From contig NZ_CAKVKB010000003.1 in assembly GCF_934754915.1 (NCBI RefSeq), positions 1 to 64,000 of the forward strand: a stretch of 64,000 bases of DNA. Reading direction: 5' to 3'. The stretch comes from an uncultured Clostridium sp. GTDB lineage: Bacteria; Bacillota; Clostridia; Clostridiales; Clostridiaceae. The notes beneath the pieces are model-generated. The model was not told the origin of the DNA. It did not search any database and saw nothing but the letters and a program-made list of their open reading frames with translations. Position numbers and translations under genes: made by a program. Position 1 is the first letter of the stretch. The number at the start of each line of letters is the position of its first letter. This document shows positions 51,160-59,074 of the stretch, one piece after another.

Positions 51160-52848
51160 ATGGATTACAAAATTAAAATTGCAGAATTAATAAAAAAACA
51201 TGTAGATTTAGATGCAGAACCTATAGAAAAGCTTATAGAGATTCCGCCAAAACCAGAGATGGGTGATTATGCATTTCCATGTTTTCAATTAGCTAAAGTT
51301 ATGAAAAAGGCTCCTAATATGATAGCACAAGAATTAAAGGAAGCTATGGACATAGATGGATTTGAAAAAATTGAAAATCTAGGACCATATCTTAATTTCT
51401 TTGTTGATAAAGGAACTTTTGCCGAAAAAACAATAACAAAAGTATTAGAAGAAGGAGATAATTATGGTGCTTCTAATGTTGGTGAAGGAAAAACAGTATG
51501 TGTAGAATATTCTTCACCTAATATAGCTAAGCCTTTCCATGTTGGACATTTATTTACTACAGCTATAGGAAATTCTTTATATAAGATGTTTAAAAAAGAA
51601 GGATATAATACAATAGGATTAAACCATTTAGGAGATTGGGGAACTCAATTTGGTAAGTTAATAAGTGCATATCACAGATGGGTTGATGAAGAAGCTTTAG
51701 AGAAGGCCCCAATAGATGAACTATTAAGAATATATGTTAAATTCCATGAAGAAGCTAAAAAAGATCCTAGTTTAGAAGATGAAGCAAGAGCAAACTTTAA
51801 GGCATTAGAAAATGGAGATCCAGAAGCTACAGCTCTTTGGACTAGATTTAGAGAATTAAGCTTAAAGGAATTTGAAAGAGTATATGATATTCTTGGTGTT
51901 AAATTTGATTCATTAAATGGTGAAGCATTCTATAATGATAAAATGGATGCTGTTGTTGATGAATTAAGAGAAAAAGGACTTCTTGTTGAAAGTAATGGAG
52001 CACAAGTTGTTATGCTTGAAGATTATAATATGCCACCATGTATAGTATTAAAAGCAGATGGTGCATCAATATATGCTACAAGAGATTTAGCAGCAGCTAT
52101 GTATAGAAAGAAAACTTATGATTTCTATAAATGTGTATATGTTGTTGGAACTCCACAGGCACTTCACTTTAAACAAGTGTTTAAGGTATTGGAACTTGCT
52201 GGTCATGAATGGGCTAAGGATTGTGTTCATGTAGGATTCGGATTAGTAAAATTTGCAGATAGAAAGTTGTCAACAAGAGATGGCTCAATTGTACTTCTAG
52301 ATGATTTATTAAGAGAAGCAGTTGAAAAGACTATGGAAGCAATTAAAGATAAGGAAGAAATTAAAGATAAAGAAGAAGTGGCAAAGAAGATAGGTGTAGG
52401 TGCAGTTATCTTTACATATCTTAAGAATTCAAGAGAGAAGGATATTGTATTTGATTGGAAAGAAATTCTTTCATTTGAGGGAGAAACAGGTCCATATGTA
52501 CAATATGCTTATGCAAGAGGAAACAGTATATTGAAAAGAGCTGGTCAATGCAATGGAACTGTTGATTATAGCAAATTATCATCAAAGGAAGAATTTGAAT
52601 TAGTTAAGGCATTAGGAAACTTCAATAATGTGATAACTTTAGCGTTAGATAAACTTGAACCATCAATTTTAACAAGATATGTAATTGAAGTTGCCAAAGG
52701 ATTTAATAAATTCTATAATGCACATTCAGTATTAAATTTAGAAGATGAAGATTTAAAAGCAACAAGATTGAATCTTGTTAAAGCTTCATTACAGGTTATA
52801 AAGAATGGTCTTGAATTATTAGGAATTAGTGTAGTAGAAAAGATGTAA
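51160..52848 (+). CDS. argS: Arginyl-tRNA synthetase
   Basis: Class I synthetase charging tRNA-Arg, 562 aa. Seen: N-terminal Add-1 domain (first 100 residues), HIGH motif as HVGH (127-130) within SSPNIAKPFHVGHL, the KMSKS-region replacement KLSTRDGS typical of ArgRS, and the C-terminal DALR domain (YVQYAYARGNSI onward). Start ATG 51160, 5 bp after GGAGG. ATG 51148 overlaps the ribosome site and adds only four residues. Regulated by the T-box upstream; the AGA specifier matches the dominant Arg codon of the window. Confidence 0.97.
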   Translation: MDYKIKIAELIKKHVDLDAEPIEKLIEIPPKPEMGDYAFPCFQLAKVMKKAPNMIAQELKEAMDIDGFEKIENLGPYLNFFVDKGTFAEKTITKVLEEGDNYGASNVGEGKTVCVEYSSPNIAKPFHVGHLFTTAIGNSLYKMFKKEGYNTIGLNHLGDWGTQFGKLISAYHRWVDEEALEKAPIDELLRIYVKFHEEAKKDPSLEDEARANFKALENGDPEATALWTRFRELSLKEFERVYDILGVKFDSLNGEAFYNDKMDAVVDELREKGLLVESNGAQVVMLEDYNMPPCIVLKADGASIYATRDLAAAMYRKKTYDFYKCVYVVGTPQALHFKQVFKVLELAGHEWAKDCVHVGFGLVKFADRKLSTRDGSIVLLDDLLREAVEKTMEAIKDKEEIKDKEEVAKKIGVGAVIFTYLKNSREKDIVFDWKEILSFEGETGPYVQYAYARGNSILKRAGQCNGTVDYSKLSSKEEFELVKALGNFNNVITLALDKLEPSILTRYVIEVAKGFNKFYNAHSVLNLEDEDLKATRLNLVKASLQVIKNGLELLGISVVEKM

Positions 52849-52870
52849 AAATAGACTATTATATTTATGA

Positions 52871-52920
52871 TGTACATGATTCATATATAAAGATGAATTA
52901 TGTACATTTAATTTTTTATA
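52871..52920 (+). terminator. Rho-independent terminator
   Basis: Stem TGTACATGATTCAT (52871-52884) / ATGAATTATGTACA (52893-52906), then TTTAATTTTTTAT. Follows argS. Confidence 0.85.
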
Positions 52921-53043
52921 GTGATAAAATATGTAAAATGATACGATGCCATTATTGAATTGTTATGACAATAATTTAATATTTTTAATATTGAATTATG
53001 ATATAATTTAAATAAAATATTAGAAAGGAAAGGAGATGCTGAA

Positions 53044-54168
53044 ATGTTTTTGAACAGAAATATAAAATACAGAGATATTTTAATATTTGCATTGATAGGA
53101 ATAATAGGCTATAAAATTATTGATAATTATAAGTATTTCTTCAAAATAATCAATCAAGGATTGTCTATTTTAAGTCCTTTTATATATGCTCTTATATGTG
53201 CATATATATTAAATCCAGTAGTGAAATTATGTCAAAGGAAATTGAAAATAAAAAGGGGAATGGCTATTGCACTTACCTATATTGTTTTAATAGGTATAGT
53301 TTTTGTTGCATTGTTTTTTACAATTCCAAGCGTTGTTGACAGCATATTAAATATAACAAGTGAAATACCAAGTTATATGGAAAAAGTCCAAGGATGGATA
53401 AATATAGGGCTTTCTAATGAGAGAATAAATGAACTTATAGCACAATCTGGACTTTTAGAAAATATTCAAAATATAACAAATCAAATAGGGAATGTTTCCA
53501 TGTCAATACTTCAGAGTCTTGCAGTATATTTAATATCAATGACGTCAAATCTTGTTAATGTAGTTTTGGGATTTCTAATTTCAATATATGTTTTGTTGGA
53601 AAAAGATAATATTGTAAGAGTGGCAAAAACAATAGCTTTCATGATTTTGAAAGAAAATAATGGAAGACATTTGCTTACTTTTTTGAGAACATACAACAAA
53701 ATGATAGGTGTTTATGTAGGAATAAAGGCAATAGATTCAATGATAATTGGAACTATTGCATTAATAGGACTTATTATATTGCAGGTGCCTTATGCTCCAT
53801 TATTGGCTCTGATTGTAGGAATAACTAATATGATACCTTATTTTGGACCGCTGGTAGGAATAATTATATCAGCTGTAGTTACGGTGTTTTCATCATTTAT
53901 TCAAGCAGTGATTGTTGCGATTATGTTATTTGCACTTCAGCAATTTGATGCCTGGTATCTTGAACCAAAACTTATAGGTAAAAAAGTAGGAGTAAGTCCT
54001 CTTGCAATAATATTTGGAGTTACATTAGGAGGAGGAATACTAGGACCTGTAGGAATGATATTGGGTTCTCCAACAATGGCGACAGCAAGAATTTATTATA
54101 ATAAGATAGTGGATAAGTTTAAAGAATCAAATAAAGATTTGGTGAAGAGGGAGAAACTGGATGACTAA
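53044..54168 (+). CDS. AI-2E/PerM-family transporter
   Basis: Eight-helix membrane protein, 374 aa, of the AI-2E/UPF0118 family; characterised members export autoinducer-2 or act as Na+/H+ antiporters, so the substrate is open. Seen: N-terminal PFIYALICAYILNPVVKL, a soluble loop (about 85-150), and the signature GITNMIPYFGPLVG (259-272) followed by FDAWYLEPKLIGKKVG. RBS AAGGAGATGCTGAA. A TGATATAAT extended -10 lies at 52999-53007. Confidence 0.87.
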   Translation: MFLNRNIKYRDILIFALIGIIGYKIIDNYKYFFKIINQGLSILSPFIYALICAYILNPVVKLCQRKLKIKRGMAIALTYIVLIGIVFVALFFTIPSVVDSILNITSEIPSYMEKVQGWINIGLSNERINELIAQSGLLENIQNITNQIGNVSMSILQSLAVYLISMTSNLVNVVLGFLISIYVLLEKDNIVRVAKTIAFMILKENNGRHLLTFLRTYNKMIGVYVGIKAIDSMIIGTIALIGLIILQVPYAPLLALIVGITNMIPYFGPLVGIIISAVVTVFSSFIQAVIVAIMLFALQQFDAWYLEPKLIGKKVGVSPLAIIFGVTLGGGILGPVGMILGSPTMATARIYYNKIVDKFKESNKDLVKREKLDD

Positions 54169-54267
54169 TTTAAATAATCAGTGGTATCATTGATAACACT
54201 TCTAAAATATAATATATTAGCAGTATTGAAAAAAATCATATAACTTTTCCATATCCCTAAAATAAAG

Positions 54268-54273
54268 TATAAT
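54268..54273 (+). promoter_or_regulatory. -10 element of the HAD phosphatase gene
   Basis: TATAAT; -35 weak. It overlaps an in-frame ATG at 54272, which shows that this ATG cannot be the start of the downstream gene. Confidence 0.5.
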
Positions 54274-54310
54274 GGTTTATAAGACAAAAGACTTAAGAGG
54301 ATGTGAGGTA

Positions 54311-55039
54311 ATGTCAAATATAGGAGCATTTTTTGATTTGGATGGGACATTATATCGAGAAGGACTTATAACAGAAGTGTTTAAGAAGATGGTCAAATAT
54401 GAGATAATCGGACAAGAAAGATGGTACAATGATGTAAGACCAGATTATATGAAATGGGATAAAAGACAGGGCGATTATGATGATTACCTTTTAAAGATGA
54501 TAGGTATCTATATGGAAGCTATAAAGGGACTAGAAAAATACAGGATAGAATATATAGCTAAGAAAATTGTTGAACAGAAAGGTGACAGGGTATATACCTT
54601 TACAAGGGATAGAATAAAGTGGCATAAGGAAAAAGGGCATACTCTTATAATAATATCTGGATCGCCTTCAGAACTGGTAAAAGAAATGGCAGAAAAATAT
54701 GGATTTACAGATTATATTGGTGCTCAATATGTAATTGATGAAAAAAATCAATATACAGGAGAAGTGGTTCCTATGTGGGATAGCAAAAGTAAAGAAAAAG
54801 CTATTGGTAATTTTGTAGAGAAATATGATATAGATTTGAATCAAAGTTATGCTTATGGGGATACGGCAGGAGATTATACCATGTTTAAAAATGTAAAATA
54901 TCCATATTGCATGAATCCGACCAAAGAACTTCTGCAGAAAGTAATAAAAGATAGAAATCTCATTGAAAAAGTTAATGTTGTAGTTGAAAGAAAAGATGTA
55001 ATATACAATTTAGACATTGAAGATATACAATTTGTATAG
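54311..55039 (+). CDS. HAD-superfamily phosphatase (HAD-IB, SerB-like)
   Basis: Cytosolic Asp-nucleophile phosphatase, 242 aa. Seen: motif I FDLDGTLYREG (about residues 8-18, nucleophile Asp and acid Asp), motif II IISGSPSE with the Ser, then a Lys, and motif IV YGDTAGDYTM. The helical cap between motifs I and II is of the C1 type as in phosphoserine phosphatase and related sugar phosphatases. The substrate cannot be predicted. ATG 54311 follows AAGAGGATGTGAGGTA. Likely co-transcribed with the next gene (14 bp away). Confidence 0.83.
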   Translation: MSNIGAFFDLDGTLYREGLITEVFKKMVKYEIIGQERWYNDVRPDYMKWDKRQGDYDDYLLKMIGIYMEAIKGLEKYRIEYIAKKIVEQKGDRVYTFTRDRIKWHKEKGHTLIIISGSPSELVKEMAEKYGFTDYIGAQYVIDEKNQYTGEVVPMWDSKSKEKAIGNFVEKYDIDLNQSYAYGDTAGDYTMFKNVKYPYCMNPTKELLQKVIKDRNLIEKVNVVVERKDVIYNLDIEDIQFV

Positions 55040-55053
55040 GAAAGAGTGGTACT

Positions 55054-55821
55054 GTGATTATTCGTGAAAATAAAGTGAAGGCAGATGAATATAGTAATGA
55101 AGTTATGATGAAATGTGATGGTATGGAATATGCGCCAGAAGAACTGATATTTTTTGATTTGGAACACTATGTTTATAAAAAGCCCAAATGTATTGGTGTT
55201 TTTGGAGCATGTGAATATAATCCAAGAATAAAGTCAATACTGGTTACTCAGTATATGATAGAAGATAAAGATGAAGCAATAGATATATTATATCTTGCAA
55301 GAGATTATTTTATGAAAATGAAAAATAAAGGTAAAAAGGCTATTGTTACTTTTTCGGGAAATAATGACTTTACAGTTATAAATTATCTTTTTGAAAAGAA
55401 CTCTATAGATTATGATTTTGACAAGTATTTTGATTCAATAGATATTCAGAAAGAATATGAAAAGGAAATGACTGGATCTATAGGTTTGAAAAATCTTGAA
55501 AAGATATTTGATATAGTAAGGGAAGGGGAAGTAATAAGTGGTTCGAATCTTGCAAAAACTTTTCATAAAGTTATGAAAGATAAGAGTTATTTTAAAAGAA
55601 TGCCAGAAGAAAAAATAGAAAAAATTCTTCTATATAATGAACAGGATGTTGTGAACCTGTATTATATATATGTGAATTGGAAGAAATATATGAAAAATCA
55701 TAAGGAATATGAAGAAGATAGTAAAGAATTGAATGAAAAAGATATAGATGATGATTGTATAGAAGAAATAGACAAAGATGAAAAGGGTTTGTTTTCATCT
55801 CATACAAATGAAGATATGTAA
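55054..55821 (+). CDS. RNase H-like (YprB-type) nuclease-fold protein
   Basis: 255 aa. Seen: FFDLEHY (about residues 34-40) like the first acidic motif of the RNase_H_2/YprB family, a middle TFSGNNDFTVINYLF where the second acidic motif falls, IGLKNLEKIFDI, and YNEQDVVNLYYIY with the last Asp near the C-terminus. These suggest a DEDD-type exonuclease fold. GTG start. The acidic C-terminal tail (DIDDDCIEEIDKDEKG) is extra. Substrate unknown; the fold call is moderately confident. Confidence 0.65.
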   Translation: MIIRENKVKADEYSNEVMMKCDGMEYAPEELIFFDLEHYVYKKPKCIGVFGACEYNPRIKSILVTQYMIEDKDEAIDILYLARDYFMKMKNKGKKAIVTFSGNNDFTVINYLFEKNSIDYDFDKYFDSIDIQKEYEKEMTGSIGLKNLEKIFDIVREGEVISGSNLAKTFHKVMKDKSYFKRMPEEKIEKILLYNEQDVVNLYYIYVNWKKYMKNHKEYEEDSKELNEKDIDDDCIEEIDKDEKGLFSSHTNEDM

Positions 55822-55872
55822 AAATAATAAACAAACACTGACTTTCTAGAAGTAATACAGTACATTGCTTTT

Positions 55873-55912
55873 AAAAAGGGGTCTCTTAAATATTTAAGGG
55901 GTCCCTTTTTAT
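55873..55912 (+). terminator. Rho-independent terminator
   Basis: Stem AAAAAGGGGTCTCTTAAA / TTTAAGGGGTCCCTTTTT with two central mismatches, T5 within the 3' arm. Ends the HAD/RNase-H-like unit. Confidence 0.8.
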
Positions 55913-55999
55913 ATATAAAAAATCAACTTTGCAGACTATGTATTTCTGCTGTTTTAAAAAGTTATCCACAAAGTTTTCATGAATATAATTTTCTGTAGA

Positions 56000-56031
56000 A
56001 AAATAAAAGCACGGCAAAAACCGTGCTTTTT
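56000..56031 (-). terminator. Rho-independent terminator of gltX
   Basis: Perfect 10-bp arms AAAAGCACGG (56005-56014) / CCGTGCTTTT (56021-56030). On the minus strand it is followed by ATTTTTC and sits 4 bp after the gltX stop. Confidence 0.9.
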
Positions 56032-56034
56032 AAA

Positions 56035-57492
56035 TTATGCTTTTAAAAGTTCAATACCTTTATGCATTCTCTTTAAGGATTCTTCTCTTCCAATTAATAC
56101 AGCAATTTCAAAGGCTCCACCAGGAGTGAATGATTTACCTGAAAGTGCTGTTCTTATAGGCCATAACATCTGACCATTTTTAATTTCCAATGATTTGATT
56201 AATTCAAATACTTTTTCATGAAGAGTATCCATTGTCCAATGTTCTTCATCAATAGATTCAAGTACAGGTAATACTTTTTCTAAATTTTCTAATGAAGTTT
56301 CAAGTGTGCTTTTCATTTTTTTATGAACATAAAGATCAGTTGAATATTCTGGTAATTCTTCTAAGAAATCTATTTGTTCAGGAATATCATTTAATAATTC
56401 ACATCTTGTATGTAATAATTCAGATATAAATTTAAAATCAAAATCTTTGTGTAATACTTTTTTGTATTGTTCCATAGCTAGTTCATGGAATTCTTCTAAA
56501 GATAATTTTCTGATATATTCACCGTTCATCCATTTTAATTTTGCATTATCGAATATTGCAGGTGATTTACTTATATCTTTATAATCAAATTTTTCTATTA
56601 ATTCATCAAGAGAGAAGATTTCTTCGTTTGATCCATCATTCCATCCAAGTAAAGCTATATAGTTTAGTACAGCTTCTTTTAAATAACCTTTATCTAAAAG
56701 ATCTCCAAATGATGCATCACCATTTCTTTTAGATAGTTTATTGTGTTGGTCTTTCATTATTGGTGGACAGTGTACATAAACGGGTACATCCCATCCGAAA
56801 GCTTCATATAATCTGTTATATTTAGGAGAAGATGATAAATATTCATTTCCTCTTACAACATGAGTTATACCCATTAAATGGTCATCTACAACATTTGCAA
56901 AATTGTAAGTTGGAAGTCCGTCAGATTTTATTAATATCATGTCTTCAAGTTCAGAGTTATCTACTGAGATTTTTCCATAGATTACATCAGTAAATGTTGT
57001 TGTACCAGTTGTAGGGTTATTTTGTCTTATAACATAAGGGATTCCTTTTGCTAAGTTTTCTTCAATTTCTTCCTTTGAAAGATGTGCACAATGTTTATCA
57101 TATTTAAAAGGTCTCTTTAATGCTTCAGCATTTTCTTTTAACATATCCAATCTGTCTTTTGAACAGAAACAGTAGTAAGCTTCACCTTTTTCTACTAATT
57201 TTTTTGCATATTCAAGATAGATGTCTTTTCTTTCACTTTGTACATATGGACCTACAGGACCACCTATATCAGGACCTTCATCATGTTGTAAACCAGTTAA
57301 TTTTAGTGTGTTATATATAATGTCAACAGCACCTTCAACTAATCTTTCCTGGTCTGTATCTTCAATTCTTAATATAAAGTCTCCGCCTTCATGTTTAGCA
57401 ATAAGATAAGCATAAAGAGCAGTTCTTAAATTACCAACGTGCATATATCCAGTTGGACTAGGTGCAAATCTTGTTCTGATTTTATTTGCCAT
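56035..57492 (-). CDS. gltX: Glutamyl-tRNA synthetase
   Basis: Class I synthetase charging tRNA-Glu (and in Clostridia often tRNA-Gln, followed by amidation). 485 aa. Seen: HIGH region PSPTGYMHVGN (residues 11-21), the KMSKS equivalent KLSKRNG (about 250), and the all-helical anticodon-binding C-terminal half. Start ATG 57492 after AGGAGTGAAAAAA; a GTG at 57501 lies in the ribosome site. No T-box is visible upstream. An interspersed repeat copy lies about 90 bp upstream of the start. Confidence 0.95.
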   Translation of the reverse strand: MANKIRTRFAPSPTGYMHVGNLRTALYAYLIAKHEGGDFILRIEDTDQERLVEGAVDIIYNTLKLTGLQHDEGPDIGGPVGPYVQSERKDIYLEYAKKLVEKGEAYYCFCSKDRLDMLKENAEALKRPFKYDKHCAHLSKEEIEENLAKGIPYVIRQNNPTTGTTTFTDVIYGKISVDNSELEDMILIKSDGLPTYNFANVVDDHLMGITHVVRGNEYLSSSPKYNRLYEAFGWDVPVYVHCPPIMKDQHNKLSKRNGDASFGDLLDKGYLKEAVLNYIALLGWNDGSNEEIFSLDELIEKFDYKDISKSPAIFDNAKLKWMNGEYIRKLSLEEFHELAMEQYKKVLHKDFDFKFISELLHTRCELLNDIPEQIDFLEELPEYSTDLYVHKKMKSTLETSLENLEKVLPVLESIDEEHWTMDTLHEKVFELIKSLEIKNGQMLWPIRTALSGKSFTPGGAFEIAVLIGREESLKRMHKGIELLKA

Positions 57493-57580
57493 TTTTTTCA
57501 CTCCTATAAATTTATTTTATTAAAGTAAATAATTATTTATAACAGAAGCATTTAAAATTAATACATTATGTAAAAATTAT

Positions 57581-57690
57581 TTATATATATATTGCAATTG
57601 ACAATGTACAATGGACGATTGACAATGAAAGATGAAACCTTTGCAAGATTTCTTTAATTATTGTGTAGTTTTATTATTGAATATACATAA
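57581..57690 (+). repeat. Interspersed intergenic repeat, copy 11 (reference copy)
   Basis: The most complete copy. Order: A/T end TATATATATATTGCAATTG; four heptamers ACAATGT, ACAATGG, ACGATTG, ACAATGA; AAGATG; imperfect hairpin AAACCTTTGCAAGATTT; CTTTAATTATTGTGTAG; TTTTATTATTGAATATACAT. The two ends form an imperfect terminal inverted repeat (TATATATATTGCAAT against TATATTCAATAATA). No coding capacity. Lies upstream of gltX; the rest of the 57493-57856 gap is featureless A/T. Confidence 0.85.
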
Positions 57691-57856
57691 AGAATAAAAT
57701 ATTTATTTATATATTAATTCTGCTCATGTGTTCATTAACAATACTTCTATGATAGCTCAATGAATATTTGATGTCAATATTTCTTATATATCAATGTAAG
57801 AAATATTATTAAAAAAGTAGAAGTGTGAAAAATATGAATAAAAATGGTTCTAAAAT

Positions 57857-58735
57857 TTAAGAATATTTTATTTTTAGTTCATTTCCATCAGAGATAAAAG
57901 TAATGTTATTTTTTTTATCAGTTCTTAAAGTATATATATTTCTTTTATTTAATTTTTCAATAATATCCTTAGAAGGGTGACCATACATATTGTTTTTGCC
58001 TACGCTTATAATTGTATATTTAGGAGAAACAGCGGTTAGAAATGAATCAGAAGTAGAAGTTGATGAACCATGATGACCAGCCTTTAAAACGTCTGCATTG
58101 ATATTGTCATTTAAACTTATTATGCTGCTTTCAATTTCTTTTTCGGCATCTCCAGTAAATAGAAAAGAAGTCTTTCCAAAAGAAATTTTCATTATAGGAG
58201 AATAGTTGTTTTCATTGTCGTAAGTATCGTTTAGTGGAGAAAAAACATCAATGTAGACACCTTTACCTAAATCAATACTATTACATCCTCGCTTTATTGT
58301 ATTAATTTTTAAATTTTTGCTTTTTAATGAATCAATCATTTGTTCAAATAATTTTGTATTTGAGTATACTTTTGGGGCATAAAATGAATTCACTTTATAT
58401 GTATGTAATATGGTACTCATATTACCTATATGATCATCATGAGGATGTGTGGCTATAACGTAGTCTAATGATGAAATGTTTAAGGAATTTAAAAATTTAA
58501 TTAATTTCTTTTTATGAGTTTTAGGACCACTGTCTATAAGCATATTTTTATTATTTACTTGAATAAGTATAGAATCACCCTGTCCAACATTAATATAATG
58601 TACATACATTATATTATCAGCTGATTTTGAAGTTAGGGGTTTTCTTTCCAAAAATGAAATTATTGAGAATAGAAATAGAAATATAAAAAGAAAGATAAAA
58701 TATTTTAGTTTTCTTTGTTTGATTCCAAAAATCAT
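57857..58735 (-). CDS. ComEC-type metallo-beta-lactamase-fold hydrolase, membrane-anchored
   Basis: 292 aa: an N-terminal transmembrane helix (about 12-29) then an extracellular MBL domain like the C-terminal domain of the competence protein ComEC, but stand-alone. Seen: INVGQGDSILIQ (48-59), metal motif THPHDDHIG (96-104), LFTGDAEKE, and LKAGHHGSSTS with later metal ligands. Relatives without the channel domain are annotated as secreted nucleases or phosphodiesterases. Substrate unproven. Monocistronic. Confidence 0.85.
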   Translation of the reverse strand: MIFGIKQRKLKYFIFLFIFLFLFSIISFLERKPLTSKSADNIMYVHYINVGQGDSILIQVNNKNMLIDSGPKTHKKKLIKFLNSLNISSLDYVIATHPHDDHIGNMSTILHTYKVNSFYAPKVYSNTKLFEQMIDSLKSKNLKINTIKRGCNSIDLGKGVYIDVFSPLNDTYDNENNYSPIMKISFGKTSFLFTGDAEKEIESSIISLNDNINADVLKAGHHGSSTSTSDSFLTAVSPKYTIISVGKNNMYGHPSKDIIEKLNKRNIYTLRTDKKNNITFISDGNELKIKYS

Positions 58736-58974
58736 ATATGTCCTTTCTAAAATTAAAATTTATATATAATATCTATAATTATTTCAACAAATCAAAATTG
58801 TATACATCATAATAGAAATACGAACAAACAATATGAAAAAACTCTTAATATTCATAAAAATTTTGATTTTAGATATATAGATATGAGAGCATGAATACAG
58901 AATTATTAGAAAACATTTGTGATTTTAATAATAAAAATATTTTAAGATATTTTTAAAAATGCAAATAACTAAGA
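58736..58974. other. AT-rich gap between divergent genes
   Basis: Between the MBL-fold gene (minus) and the PEPCK-fold gene (plus). No repeat copy or hairpin of note. Confidence 0.4.
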
Positions 58975-59002
58975 TTGTAAATTGCAAAAAATATGATATA
59001 AT
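58975..59002 (+). promoter_or_regulatory. Promoter of the PEPCK-fold gene
   Basis: TTGTAA (58975-58980), 16 bp, TATAAT (58997-59002), about 70 bp before the start codon. Confidence 0.6.
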
Positions 59003-59074
59003 GATATAGATATGTGGAAAAATGATTTAAAATGAAATATTTAAAAATAAAAAAATTCATTTAAGGGGGAAGCT

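Noticed and set aside
54272..54310. Upstream ATG for the HAD phosphatase
   Set aside because: It overlaps the TATAAT promoter element.
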